Positions 1-16,706 of a stretch of 64,000 nt of DNA are shown piece after piece. The notes under the pieces were generated by a model. It did no database searches, had not been told where the DNA came from, and saw nothing but the letters and a program-made list of their open reading frames with translations. A program made the position numbers and the translations under genes. Origin of the DNA: Oscheius onirici (Eukaryota; Nematoda; Chromadorea; Rhabditida; Rhabditidae); contig OW051470.1 of the NCBI GenBank assembly GCA_932521025.1, positions 8,418,501-8,482,500 on the forward strand. Reading direction: 5' to 3'. Positions within the stretch are counted from its first letter, which is position 1. The number at the start of each line of letters is the position of its first letter.

Positions 1-399
1 ACACGAAGGCGACGATTGTGAGCAGGACACGGCGATCCATCTTGCTGTAGCACTGGCCAAAGCGCTTGTGAAGCAGGTAGCAGCCGACCGGGAAAACGCC
101 GTAGACGAGGGCGAAGAGCAGAGAACTGGGCAGGAGACTCAACACGAGGTTCTCGACAGCGTCGACGCCGCCAAGACGAATGCCCAGAGTGAAGCTGGTC
201 ATGAAGATGGCTCGCCAGAGGTAGCTTCTACAATTGATAAAGATACTCAGTCTCCCAGTCTCTTTCATTATAGACCTTCAAAAACTCACTCGAACATAAA
301 GTCGAAGGGAAAAGTAGAGGTTAGAGGCCGGCCATCGACGATTTTAGCATGCGTCCTGTGGTAGAAGTCCTCCAGAAGGCCATCCTCTTGTTCAGTCAT
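1..399 (-). CDS. Unknown multi-pass membrane protein, 5' part only
   Basis: Two exons on the minus strand: exon 1 at 399-290 from an ATG, and exon 2 from 227 running off the left edge. The join (..TTCGA|GTGAGT to TTGTAG|AAGC) keeps the frame. The protein begins MTEQEDGLLEDFYHR, has a short acidic cytosolic-type N-terminus, then two hydrophobic stretches (around SYLWRAIFMTSFTLGIRLGG and LVLSLLPSSLLFALVYGVF) and a Cys/Lys loop. This suggests a multi-pass membrane protein, but I recognise no family. A damaged copy of exon 1 lies near 37.6 kb, so the gene has been partly duplicated. The 3' part is outside the window. Confidence 0.6.
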
Positions 400-1545
400 T
401 GTTCGAGTGACTAATTATTTTTGTGGAGGACAGACTTTTATTAAAACTTTTGTTTTGTAACTTTATATAAACTAACAGCTTTTAAAGTTAGAGCAATTAA
501 GGCACTTTTGTGAGGGACAGTTACAGAGAGTTGGGAAGACTTGTCGCGTCATGGTAGATGTCAGTTTCTGTTCCTCTGCCTTTCTGTCTCTCTCTCTCTG
601 TCCTTTTGTTCCTCTGTCCTTTTGTTCCTCTGTCCCTCTGTCCCTCAATCTCTCTCTGACTCTCTGTCCTTCTGTCAGTCTATGTTCCTCTGTCCCCCTG
701 TCCCTCTGTTCCTCAATCTCTGTACTACAAGCAATTTATTCAGTTCCATATAATTCAAGTGTCTGTTTACACACTTTTCAAACTGAACAGAGTGTTCGTG
801 ACGATCGATCTGGCGTGAATAAGGTTCTTCGCACCTGCACCTGCTGGGTCAGAGCCTCGACACGATCCCCATGGCTATCGTTGATTGACAGGCATTGGCC
901 AATCTGTACTCTCTGTGTCTCTTACGTGTCCAGGTGACCCCGAGTTCCGCGAGCAGACTCCGCCTTTTTTCCCATTTTTGAACTCCCACCTGTTCCCGAG
1001 AGATGGGATACAGAGAGACATTGTTCTCGCTCTCTCGTGGAAGTGACGACACACGTTTCTATTTTCGCCTTGCAAATTGTCTTTCGTAACGGTTTTCAAT
1101 CACTCCTTGATAGTATCGACTAAACTTCATAAAAATAAGAATACTTGGATTGAAGCCTAAAAACTGGGTTAAAGGGACAGTTTTTCACATTTTTATGATT
1201 TTGTACATCTCTGTGAGTTAACAGTAACCCGACGTGTTTAAAAATGTAAACAGGGCTTCTTTTAAACATTTTTAGAGTTTTTCCGTCCCAAGAAATGTTG
1301 GACGAAAAAGTATTTGTTTTCCAAAATCTCTCAGTGGCCGATCCCATACTCGATTATATATTCCGCTCGTTTTAGAATATTTTGTTATGAGAGTCCTTTT
1401 CAGTTGTTTTTGACCAATTACTTGATATTTTTAACAGTTCAACTAGCATCCAGAATAACTTCTAACCCTCTTCGAGAATTTGCTTTCCCATCTAATTCTC
1501 TGCTCATTAGAACATCTCACCTCAACAGTTCAGTGCAGAGTAAAT
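400..1545. other. Intergenic, with CT-rich simple repeat
   Basis: No gene is visible here. Positions about 555-720 are a pyrimidine-rich tract built from CTCTGT/CCTCTGTC units. Similar tracts recur across the window. Open frames in it are by-products of the repeat. Confidence 0.6.
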
Positions 1546-3831
1546 ATGGAACATCTCGACCGAGTCACTGTCCAGAAGCTCCTGATGGCCGATCTCCATG
1601 CCCGAGCGAAGCCTTTCCAGGACAAGAAAGAAAAAATACTCTACTGTGAAAACTTTTACAAAACGCTTGGAGTGAACAAGTCGACTGGAAAGATTCCAGT
1701 TCAAATCAGCTCGGCAGTTAGACGTGAGTATACCTTCCCCTTTTGAGAGAATCAGCTGAATTTGCAGACTTCTTCCACAACAACGTGCAGGTGGGTGACC
1801 TCGAAAGGGATGACTGTAACCGGCGGCCATTTTCCCGCGTCTTTCGCAGAACGAATTCTATTGTTTTTTGGGCAGACGAGGGAGCAGGGGGTCGGGGTGA
1901 AAGGAAGAGTACAGAGACAGTGCAGTTGGATGGAAAGAAGAGAGACACAGAAATAGTCTGTCTGGATAGAAAAGGGAAGAGACTGAGGGATAGACAGAGG
2001 GATATAAAGAGTCTAGACAGTTGGTAGAAGAGACCGTGAGACAGATTCTTTCCAAAAGTGAAACCCCCGTTCTAATCTATCTGATTTGAGATTACTGTAG
2101 TTTTATTGGATTCAATACTGACTCTGTCGAGAGACCCTTTACGACTCACTATTTCCCAACCATCCTCATTGAATTGACCTTTATGACCCTGCACATCTGA
2201 TTCTAGGAAATTCTTATCAATCTTCCAGTTGCTATTATTCTTAGTTGACTCTTTTCTAAATCTCTCTACTACTAAAAGTGCAATGATGCCAGTCGTGGAC
2301 TCTGTGGGTTTGTCGAATTGTCCGTGGCCACGAGATTCGCCGTGACTAGTTAGAAATTGTCAGGATTAGGTAGTCACATTCGAACTTCAAGCGGGAACGA
2401 GTTAGTCTAGACAAGTCAAGTTTGTAAAGAGATTAGCATAGTTGAATTGGAATTTAGCTGGGACAGAATTTGCTGGGTACAGTTGAGCGCCGCAGGTGTC
2501 AGGGCGGCGACAGCCATCGTAGACGGCTGGTATCAAAAGAAATTCCAGTATGTGGAAACTGTCTTTTCCACTGGATTCAGTAAGCAAACTCATAATGTTC
2601 CTTCATTTCCCAAACATTATTTTCTCTGTTCCTTTGGGTTAGTTTTGGTTTTGACCAGTCTCCTTTTCCAACTCGCTCTCGGACCGGAGGAATATCATAA
2701 TCTGGGGGATATGTGAGTATGGGTCAAGAGACAGTCGATCAGTCAAGTATTCAATTCATTTCATCCTTCTTCCAGATAGGCGACGTTCCCAAATGGGCTC
2801 GTCTAGACGCCACGCTGATCACAAAATTCATCGAAGTATTGAAAATCTACGGGCCAGACAAGGCGAAAGTCAAGGCCAGAAGAGCGACCCTGGAGAATCC
2901 TCGAAAGATTCTGGTCATTCCGCCGGAAGAGAGGACGAACTTTGTTCATCTACTGGACGGAATTGAGATCAGTGAGGAAGAAGAAGCGGAATTGAAGCGA
3001 GGAAGACGAGACAGAATGAGCGTGTCGCCAGTACAGCGGCCACCAGTTCAGGTGTCAAAAGTTGATCCGAAGGTAACTCAAATGAAGCAGATGGTCGAAT
3101 TGTTGGCAGGTAACTGATGACAGTTCCAAAAAATACTGTAATTTAGGTAGTCTACTAATGAACCAACAGATGAAAGCCATGCAGTTGCTGCTCCAGTCAG
3201 GCCGACTGAACCTCCCGGTCCTTCCACTCCTTCCCCAGTTTCAGAATCTACAGGGAGTTCCAGTGGTTCCTTCAAATAGTGAGTTAGAGTCAGAGACTGA
3301 AAGGGAAGTTTTCGAACGCGATATCAAAAATCGGCTTTCGCCATGGGAATCAGAATTTTTTAATGATTCTGGGCGTTGTTTCCGATTTTCCTAAACGGTT
3401 TACGACCGCTCCAAATTGCCTTGACAATATCATTGGTTCGTGAGCAACGGCAAAGCAAGATGCGATGTGGTCGAGTGGCGAGCATGGCAGACTGACAGTT
3501 GGAGGTTCTTGGTTCGAATCTTCTCGCTTTTTAAATTTTGTTTTCTTGGAGTCAACAGCTATTTTTTTCTTGCATTTTTTTCAATTGTGAGAGACAGAGA
3601 GACAGAAAAACAGTTAGACAGAGACACATAGAGACAGAAAGACAAGCTATTCTTTCAGCGTCGCTCTCTTCTCCAGCCCTGTCCGCAGCCCTGTCCACTC
3701 CCTCGTCCTCTCTCGCCCCATCTCCTGAACCAGACCAGGAAAACAAGGCTCCGAAGAGAGAGTCCCGTCACAGTCACCTAATGGAAGGAATTCTGGAAAA
3801 GATCAAAGCGACCAAGACAGCAAAGATCTGA
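1546..3831 (+). CDS. Hypothetical protein, multi-exon, function unknown
   Basis: Supported exons are 1546-1723, 1768-1790, 2483-2579, 2776-3109, 3147-3278 and 3659-3831 (stop TGA). Most have good GT-AG borders and matching phases. The join between 2579 and 2776 is unresolved: an exon near 2658-2712 is possible, but none of its frames enters the next exon in phase, so a missed exon or a small indel is likely. The product begins MEHLDRVTVQKLL, carries a charged central region with an acidic EISEEEEAELKRG stretch, a Met/Gln/Leu-rich helix, and a Ser/Pro-rich tail ending KIKATKTAKI. No family is recognised. The intron before the last exon contains a degenerate tRNA-like sequence (about 3467-3530) and a GACAGA tract. 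Confidence 0.55.
2265..2345 (+). repeat. SINE-like repeat family B, copy 1 (partial)
   Basis: Begins TCTCTACTACTAAAAGTGC and contains GTCGTGGACTCTGTGGG and GTCCGTGGCCACGAG. The same blocks occur in the same order near 48740-48842 and 59628-59770. It lies in an intron of the hypothetical gene. The tRNA-like tail seen in the 59.7-kb copy is missing here. Confidence 0.55.
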
Positions 3832-4239
3832 TTCTATTGAAACATTTTGCCATTCTTAAAAAGGGAGAAATAAAGTCTGTTTGTTCAGCCATCAATTTTC
3901 GGCCGCCTATACTTTGTTGCTATCGATGCCCGGCTGCCTGGTAGCCACATCAGATAACAGTTCGAACACAACACGTGTTCCAGGCTGGTTACTAATTGTA
4001 AAGGACTGGACAATTCCACCCTCACAGTCTCACACTCTCTGTCCCTCTGTCTCCCACTCTGCGATTTTCTGCCTGTGCCTCTCTCCCTCGGTATTCCTGT
4101 ATTCTCTCTCCAAGTTTCAGCCTGGCCCAGAATTTCGCTTTACCAGTTCCGTTTTTACTCTCTCGTCCGGTCCAGGAGCCGCTTACCCTCGGCGATCAGC
4201 TGATGTTCCGTCTCATTTAAGCCTCTCCATTGACTAGTT

Positions 4240-7941
<3,702 letters not shown>

Positions 7942-8070
7942 TAAAGATTTTTTCCATCTACTGGAGCTTGAGAGAGAAACAAACAGAGAGTCTGAGACAG
8001 AGAAATAGTCAAAAAAGACAGTACGATTTGACTGTTTTACTTGAAAAGATCCTCAAGGCGATCCCTTTTT

Positions 8071-8464
8071 CTATGGCTTCGGAAGAGCGGGAGCCGGCAT
8101 CGGAGTCATGGGAGTTGGTGTAACCATTGGCATTGGTCCGGGCATGGGAGTCATCGGTACAGGAACCGGTCTACCAGGCATCATCATCGGACCAGGAGAC
8201 ATCGGCATCATATTAGGAGAGGCGACTGGACTGACAGGAGTTGGCGTCATGACCATTCCGGGCTGTGTAGCTATCATTCCCCGTCTTTCAGCATCTTCCC
8301 TCTTCTGGCGTCTGTGGCGGTAGACCAGGACAACGGTGAGAATAATGGCGATGCTTGGCGCCTACAACGGCCACCCACGCCCACCAGGGAATGTAGATTT
8401 CGTCGTCGTCGTCACAGTGGACCAGAATGATGGCGGCGAAGAGGTGAAGAAGCTGCAGCAGCAT
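8071..8464 (-). CDS. Small single-pass membrane protein, Met/Pro-rich tail, apparent frameshift
   Basis: From the ATG at 8464 the frame reads a signal peptide (MLLQLLHLFAAIILVHC), an Asp run, then WWAWVAVVGA. The sequence then continues in another frame as IAIILTVVLVYRHRRQKR followed by a Met/Pro-rich cytosolic tail ending at TAG 8071-8073. The two frames together form one perfect transmembrane helix. They are separated by one extra base near 8354-8357, with no plausible intron between them. I read it as one gene with a one-base insertion, either a real mutation or an assembly error. The topology resembles small type I proteins with proline-rich tails; no function is known. Confidence 0.55.
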
Positions 8465-9282
8465 CGTCGCAGAACTGTGGACAGAGTGATTTTGATTGCA
8501 ACTTGGGAACAGGGGATTTGGGTTGACTTGTTTGGACAGGAGTTATTAATCCAGACTAACGTCTCTCAGTTCCTCTGTGCTGAAATGGCTTGAAAAGATC
8601 CGAGTGACAGAGTCGAGAGACAGAGAAATCCGACGCTACTGTCTTCTGGTTCGATCGCGGTGACTGATCCTCCTCGTGCAATGGTAAAACGAAAAAAAAA
8701 CTTTGGAGTAGCTGCGGTTCCCTCTCTGCATTCCTCTTCCTATAGCTCCTTCCCAAGGGGCACCAGAAGCTAGCGTAACACAAATTCAGAAGATAAGGAA
8801 AAATACAGTGGCTTGTAGAAATTCCGTCAACCAAAGTGCAAGCGACGACGAAGCGACGAAGGACAGAATAACTTTGGTTTGATATTGAGAACTTGGCTTG
8901 TATGGACTAGAATCTCAGTCCGTCCCTGTCTCTCAAGAGAAGACTCTCGTTACTCTCGACTTATCATCTTCCCTCAGTTCTGGGAATCCCTAAAACGATG
9001 ACTTTCCCTTCTATTCTTTCCACGTATTTGTGTCGCACGTGTTATCACCCTTCTCCCATTCCAAGTATGGCCCGTGGAACTGAGCAGGAAGAAAGATTAC
9101 AGCTCTCTGTGGTTACTCTGCGTCACCTTCTTGTACAAATACTGCTGTCTTTTGTTGCCAAAGAGAGAGAAGGAGGGGAAGGTGAAATAGTTTGGAAAGC
9201 TGCTTGAATGGGTGACAGAGAGACAGAGGAACAGGGGAATAGAGAGACAGAGGTACTGAGTAATAGAGGCAAAGAGTCTGGA
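8465..9282. other. Intergenic, nothing recognised
   Basis: No gene or clear RNA is visible. It contains short poly-A and a GACAGAG tract near 9210-9260, just before a MITE. Confidence 0.5.
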
Positions 9283-9681
9283 ATACATGGCAAACCTGGC
9301 ACGAAATCAGGCCAGCTTCGGCCAGGTGTCAACTTTGCGGCGGGCTAAAAAATTTATTTCAATTTTATTTCTGAGTTTTCTTTTTTAAAAATACTTTGTA
9401 GGGTAAGATCTAATTATGACATCAAAAAAATTACGAGAAAACAGAAAACTGACGACTAAAAGAGAAGAAATCGAAAATTTTCCGAAGATTTCAGCGAAAT
9501 TCTTGAGATTCTTCCATTTGTGTTGTCAGTTTTCTGTTTTCTCGTCATAATTTGATCTTCCCCTACAAAGTATTTTTAAACAAGAATAATCAGAATCAAA
9601 TGGGAAATGATTGTTTTACACCGCCTCAAAGTTAGCACCTGGACGAACTGGCCTGATTCCGGGCCAGGTTTGCCATGCCTG
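9283..9681. mobile_element. Fold-back MITE, hAT-like, copy 2
   Basis: Same family as 6924-7344 and 44993-45430: ACATGGCAAACCTGGC at the left end, GGGCCAGGTTTGCCATGCCTG at the right, with GGCCAGGTGTCAACTTTGCG and its complement inside. The left terminus is slightly degraded and no target duplication is evident. Confidence 0.8.
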
Positions 9682-9862
9682 CTGTGAGAGACAGTTTTTC
9701 GATTCACACTATGCCCCATTGCATTTTCAGACACTATTTGCCTTTCGACGCAGACCACATGTGTCTCCCTCTGCCCGTCTTCAGAAAGTTCGAATGTAGT
9801 GCAGCCTGTGATTCAGGTGCCGCCCACCACCTCCTCATAACCCCTTGGTTTGAGCAGACCAG

Positions 9863-9902
9863 CCAATGAGAGCACTCCGAGGCGTCTTCGTTCCAAGAAT
9901 GG
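9863..9902 (+). promoter_or_regulatory. Candidate actin promoter elements (CCAAT, CArG-like)
   Basis: About 120-160 bp before the actin ATG lie CCAAT (9863-9867) and CCAAGAATGG (9893-9902). The latter differs from a CArG box by one G in the A/T core. CArG boxes bind serum-response factor and are common at actin genes. This is motif matching only. Confidence 0.3.
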
Positions 9903-9938
9903 GTGATAGTGGCTCTACATAAGGCACGGAACTGATAA

Positions 9939-12166
<2,228 letters not shown>

Positions 12167-12271
12167 GCGCGAATGTGTATTTTTGGAGAAAAAAATGTGA
12201 TGAAAATGATAAATATTTGAAACTTGACTTGGATCTACAAACTTTTGGTATGTCTTTATACTGAAAAGAGT

Positions 12272-13586
12272 TCAGAGTTTTTCTACGAGCGGTTTCAGTC
12301 GGAAGAGACTGAGTCTATTCTCTTGATCCTGCCAGCAGTTGCCCACAAGTTCTTGGACATTGTCTGGAAAGAGATTCTCCAAGGTGGCCAGCTCGTAGGA
12401 TTGTCTGAAGGTGACCGAGCGCACATCCTGTTCCAATTGATTCTCGTACGGGATGGCTCCTCCTGAAAGTTGGATGAGAGAGAAAGAGACAGAGAGAGAC
12501 TGACAGAGCGACAGAGGGACAGAAGGACTCACGGTGATACATACTCCACAGAATGGTTCCAAAAGTCCAGACTACGCTCTTCAGAGTATAGGCTCCGTCC
12601 AGACACTCCCACGGAATCCAGCGGCACATATCCACATTTTTGCGCTGAATTGCCGAAGAGATCAGCTCCTCGCCGAGACAGTAGATGGCTAGTTTGAGTT
12701 GAAGAGTCGAGGAGAGGAAGCAGCTATCCAGCGAGAGCATGTAGTGCACAAAGTCGGACTGTTCCAGGTAGAGAAGCGCCGAATGGAGTTGTTTGGACCA
12801 GTTTGGGAGTCGTGTTCTGTCTCCGGACGAAAGCACATGGGAAAGAGGCTGGGTAACATCTTCCAGAAGAATCGAAAAGTCCTCTCCGATGACGCTGCAT
12901 CCCCAGAGACGCTGGATGTTCCTGAAACATTGTTGTGTCCCTGTCCCTGTCCCCTGAACTCACACATTCCCCATCTCCAGATACCGCAGCATCGTCTCGA
13001 CCACTCGATCCCGTCTATTCTCATCCAATCGGACCCGTATTTGAACAGCGTCGACTGTCCCCTTCTCGCCCAACCGAATGACCGTCTTGTTCATCTCTCC
13101 CATCTCGAAGATGCTCTTCATCTCGGCTGTCGCCTCTCGCTCCGCCACAATATCCTTTTCCGGAATGAAGATGAGTCTTTTCAATGGACGCAGCTTAATC
13201 CGGGCAACCCATTTCATCATCTTTTCCTTCGAATGAGCCAGAAGGAAGTCACTGGCTGCGTGTTTCACTTCGACCTTCTCGAATCCGCCGGCTGTTTTGT
13301 AATGTAGCCAGAAGCGGACGCTCAACTTTCTCGATCGAGGAGCGTCTGTCAGGAGGCAGTGGCCTGGAAATGGTCAGTCAGACTCTGACCTTCTACGATA
13401 AAAACGCTAGAAATTCTTACCTTCTGCTGTCAGTATCTGTTCAATTCGGTCATCAACGAGCGATCCCCAATAAAAGTCGACATTTTTCACAGCCTTCTGG
13501 GCACGTTTGAAGCGATTTCCAGCTGCCTTTTCCCGAATCTCCTCTGCCACTTCCTGCTGCGGTTTCTCCACGTCAGACTCGTCCAT
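12272..13586 (-). CDS. SH2 domain plus tyrosine pseudokinase (Fer-like)
   Basis: Exons on the minus strand: 13586-13421, 13363-12964, 12921-12533 and 12462-12272, giving 381 aa. Residues about 37-115 fit an SH2 fold (FYWGSL..RIEQIL..GHCLL..KLSVRF..VEVKH). Residues about 145-381 fit a kinase, ending in a clear C-lobe (SVVWTFGTILWSMYHRGAIPY, ELVGNCWQDQENRLSLFRL). The layout matches the expanded nematode Fer/Fes-like SH2 kinases. Catalytic residues are gone: VQIR replaces VAVK, HYM replaces HRD, CLG replaces DFG and WEC replaces APE. The SH2 arginine of FLVR is also absent (CLLTD). It is predicted to be a scaffold or allosteric protein without phosphotransfer. Intron 2 is only 42 nt and contains GGGACA units. 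Confidence 0.8.
12871..12936 (-). repeat. Donor copy of the 66-bp duplicated segment
   Basis: Identical to 6057-6122. Here it spans part of exon 3 and the 3' splice acceptor of the pseudokinase gene, so this locus is most likely the origin. Confidence 0.85.
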
Positions 13587-13737
13587 CCTGTTGCTACTAG
13601 TAATTATGGCTTTTCAGAAACTTTCAGGAATTTTTCTCAAAAACTTTTTAATTATGCCAAAAAAAAACTTTTGAAAACAAAGATACAAAAAGTTTAAAAG
13701 CACCTAATAAAATGAAAGCAACTTCAGTTTGGGTAGA

Positions 13738-14285
13738 ATGCTGTGGACCGAATGGCTGGGATATCTTCTGGGCGCTGTGGCCTACTACCTTCTTCGAGAC
13801 GTGAGTCCAGTCTACTTGTTCAGAGAGTGACAGTAACAGTGACAGCAGACAGCAGACAATAGACAGTAACTGATTGAGAATTTTCCAGAAGCTGCTCCAC
13901 ACGAAATGGAAGGGAGGAGCTAAAAAGAAGACCGGCGTGAAGGACAGTCGCCGCGAGATGGTCAAACTTCGAAAGGAGCCCATCCAGCCGACTGAGAAAT
14001 CTGAAAGGATTCTGGAGCCGAAAGTCGTCGAGAAGATGGTAGAGCCCGTGAAGACGATGGACTCGTCGACGAAAAAGAAAAAGTCGTCGATGAAGAAAAA
14101 GAAGAGAAGATCGCAGTTTGGGATTCTGGGCAGTCAACCGGAGCCTAGAGTCAGCACTGCTCGACTCATCGACACGGATCAGAGCTGTGCGGAAAATCTA
14201 CTGGCTTCTAGATCAAAGGTTGGTAGTACTGTCTGTTACTGTAACTGTGACTGTGACTGTCACTATTACTGTTACTGTTACTGTC

Positions 14286-14332
<47 letters not shown>

Positions 14333-15937
14333 AACTGTGACTGTAACTGTGACTGTCTACTGTAACTGTAATTGTAACTGTGACTGTCTACTGTTACTGT
14401 TACCGTGACTGTTACTGTTACAGTACTCTCTCGATTTCCAGACTCCCGACGTCGCTCCACCTCTGGACAAGACTCTTGGTGGTACTCTGAATACTCCTCC
14501 TCCCCTGACGCCTCCTGTCTTCGAGACACCTGCCCCCTCCGCTCCGATCAAGGGACTAAGCAAGGACACGATCCCCGTCGAGATGATCGACAGTCTGGCC
14601 TCGACGCAGAAGATGACCACGACGGACAAAGGACAGTCGACTGTGAGTACCGTAACGACGGGAAGAAAGAGCGGCGAGCAGACGAGCAGCGGAGTCGTTT
14701 CGGACGAGAAGGCGGGCGAGAAAAAGAAGAAGAAAAAGAAGAAGGGAACCAAGAGGAAGAAGAACAAAAAGTCGTCTCTGAATCCTCCCGAGCTGGATAA
14801 GAACTCGCAAGAAAATAAGCAGGCTAGTCAGGTGGATAGTCAGTCAGAGACGGGTGTCACGACGGCTCGACTTCCCAATCCAGCTGCTCAAAATGTCGCG
14901 GAAAGCGTTCAGCCTCTTGAACTAAAGGTGAGTCTTTTCAACCAATTTTGACCCAAACCTATTTTTTTCGGACAGTTTCTCGTAATGTATTCGAAAAGCA
15001 GCAACTTTAAAGTATTTGACTATGCCTGAAAATTTGGTTTCCCTATCAAATGAATTGAATTCGTTGAGTTACAGTACTTCGTTTTTGAGATTGCTGTAAG
15101 CGCGACACATAACTGGATGCAGTAAATGCGCGGGAAGTGACATTTTAGCGACTTCCAAAGAGGGCCCAGTTTTTCGGCTAGAAGACAGCATTTTTCAGTT
15201 TTGCGATCTTCTACAAACTTGTAGATAGTGATCTGGGCTACAACTTTGCAGAACATTCATAAGTTGGAAAATGTCGTCTTTGAACAGAAATTGGCGCGTT
15301 TTTCAAAAGGGTTTAAATTGAAGGTTTGTTGGTAGGTCAGTAACTGTAGTCCACGGGTAAAAATGAATCTTTTCAGACTCCCGACGTTGCTCCAGCTCCA
15401 GCTGTGGAGAATCAGTTGGCTGCTGCTGCTCCTGTTCCTCTCAAGACTCCGCCTCAACCTGTCCCAACAGTAGCTGCTCCGATCAAAGAAGGAAGCTTGG
15501 AAATTCCGTCCGGAATGAAATCGCTCGAAGAAAAAGTCCTGGCTCCAGCTGTGGAGACCACAGCTCCTCCAGCTGAATTGAAGACGACAACAACTGGTAG
15601 CGGAGAGTCAACGGTGAGTGCCCCTGTGACGACGGGAGGAAAGAGCAGCGAGCAGGCGAGCAGCGGAGCCGTGTCGCACGAAAAAGGTGGCGAGAAGAAG
15701 AAGAAAAAGAAGAGAACCAAGAAGAAAAAGGTAAAGCCCTCGACTGGTGCTGGAGCTCCACCACCTGCTGCTGCTGTTGCTCCTGTGGCTGCCACAGCTC
15801 CGCAGCCTGAACCGCTGGGTAAGAAGCAGGCGACAAAGAAGAGTACAGAAAGCGGCGACACGGATGACAAGAAGCCGAAAAAGAAGAAAGTAAGCAAAAA
15901 TCGCACTTCTAAACAGTCGACAGGACAGTCCAAGTGA
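13738..15937 (+). CDS. N-terminally anchored Lys-rich membrane protein
   Basis: Exons 13738-13800, 13889-14218, 14442-14927 and 15377-15937 (TGA) are all phase 0 and give 479 aa. Exon 1 encodes a hydrophobic anchor (MLWTEWLGYLLGAVAYYLL). The rest is low-complexity Lys/Pro/Thr/Ser with runs such as EKKKKKKKKGTK. Exons 3 and 4 are homologous: both begin TPDVAP and share STVS, VTTG, KS.EQ.SSG and VS.EK.GEKKKKKK. The design resembles ER proteins with a basic cytosolic tail, such as the ribosome-binding protein 1/kinectin type, but no orthology is claimed. Intron 2 contains TACTGT-type repeats and intron 3 the small hairpin repeat. An AATAAA follows the stop at about 15956. Confidence 0.75.
14219..14441 (+). 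repeat. TACTGT / ACTGTAACTGTG microsatellite in an intron
   Basis: Intron 2 of the Lys-rich protein gene is largely made of TACTGT, CTGTGA and TGTAAC hexamers. Frames through it are artefacts. Confidence 0.85.
15201..15262. repeat. Small dispersed hairpin repeat
   Basis: A palindrome around CTTCTACAAACTTGTAG ... CTACAACTTTGCAGAACATT. The same hairpin consensus (GTTCTGCAAAGTTGTAGAGC ... GCTACAACTTTGCAGAAC) recurs at about 39962-40025, 43962-44020 and 49680-49905, with half-sites near 28118 and 30371. Confidence 0.6.
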
Positions 15938-16706
15938 TCCATCCGCCCTAGGTCAAATAAATGGATGCTAAACTCTGGGCTTGTTAATAGGAAAAAAACA
16001 CATGTCAAGCTGGTTCTTGGGATGGTTTTTCTTACTTATAAGTTAAAACAGCTGCATAGTTTTGCGAGCAAACTTGGAATGCTAGGAAAAAAAAATCGGG
16101 AAAATTCAAATTGCCGCCGAACTTTCCTTTTGAAATAGTATTGGCTGGAAAGTCTGCTGGACTTCGTTCCTGCTCGTTCTGATCATTATCCCATTTTGTA
16201 TCATTTTTGGGCCATTTATCTTTGCTAAAATGAGTCATTACGACCTCCGTAATAAACAAGAAGCATGGTAAAGTAATGCTGCAGAAAAGGAATATTAAAA
16301 TCGCTGTCTAACTTGTTTGCCGTGTAGTTTTCCCTGTCTCTTCCCTCTTCGTTTTCGCTGTAAATTCAGAACTTTTTTTGTTGTGGCTGGTAAAAGTCTT
16401 TCTAGATGCTAGATATAATGGCCTTTCCGCCTAAAAACAACATCAAGGCCAGGAAAGTTTCAAAAGTGAAATAACTTGCAAGTTTCTGATCCCTTTACCT
16501 TCCCAGAACAAAAAACTCGTCGTTCTTTGAGGCATTAGGCTGTTTTCAAACAGAATGGGCGGTCTGGAGGACGCAGTCCTTTAAATTCCACACGACCTTG
16601 CCGTGTGCGTTCGCTATCGCGCTGCCTTTTTCATTATCAGTTTTTTGTCCTTTTCTCTCGAACATTCCTCAAAAAATGGGTTATTTAGCTTACAAAAATC
16701 TTTCAG
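15938..16706. other. Intergenic, nothing recognised
   Basis: AT-rich sequence without a supported exon. It ends in TCTTTCAG directly at the malate dehydrogenase start codon. Confidence 0.5.

Noticed and set aside
3467-3530. tRNA-like sequence (GTGGTCGAGTGGCGAGC ... GGTTCGAATC)
   Set aside because: The A- and B-box-like parts are present, but the acceptor stem pairs for only about four bases and the anticodon arm is poor. It is probably a decayed tRNA or SINE head.
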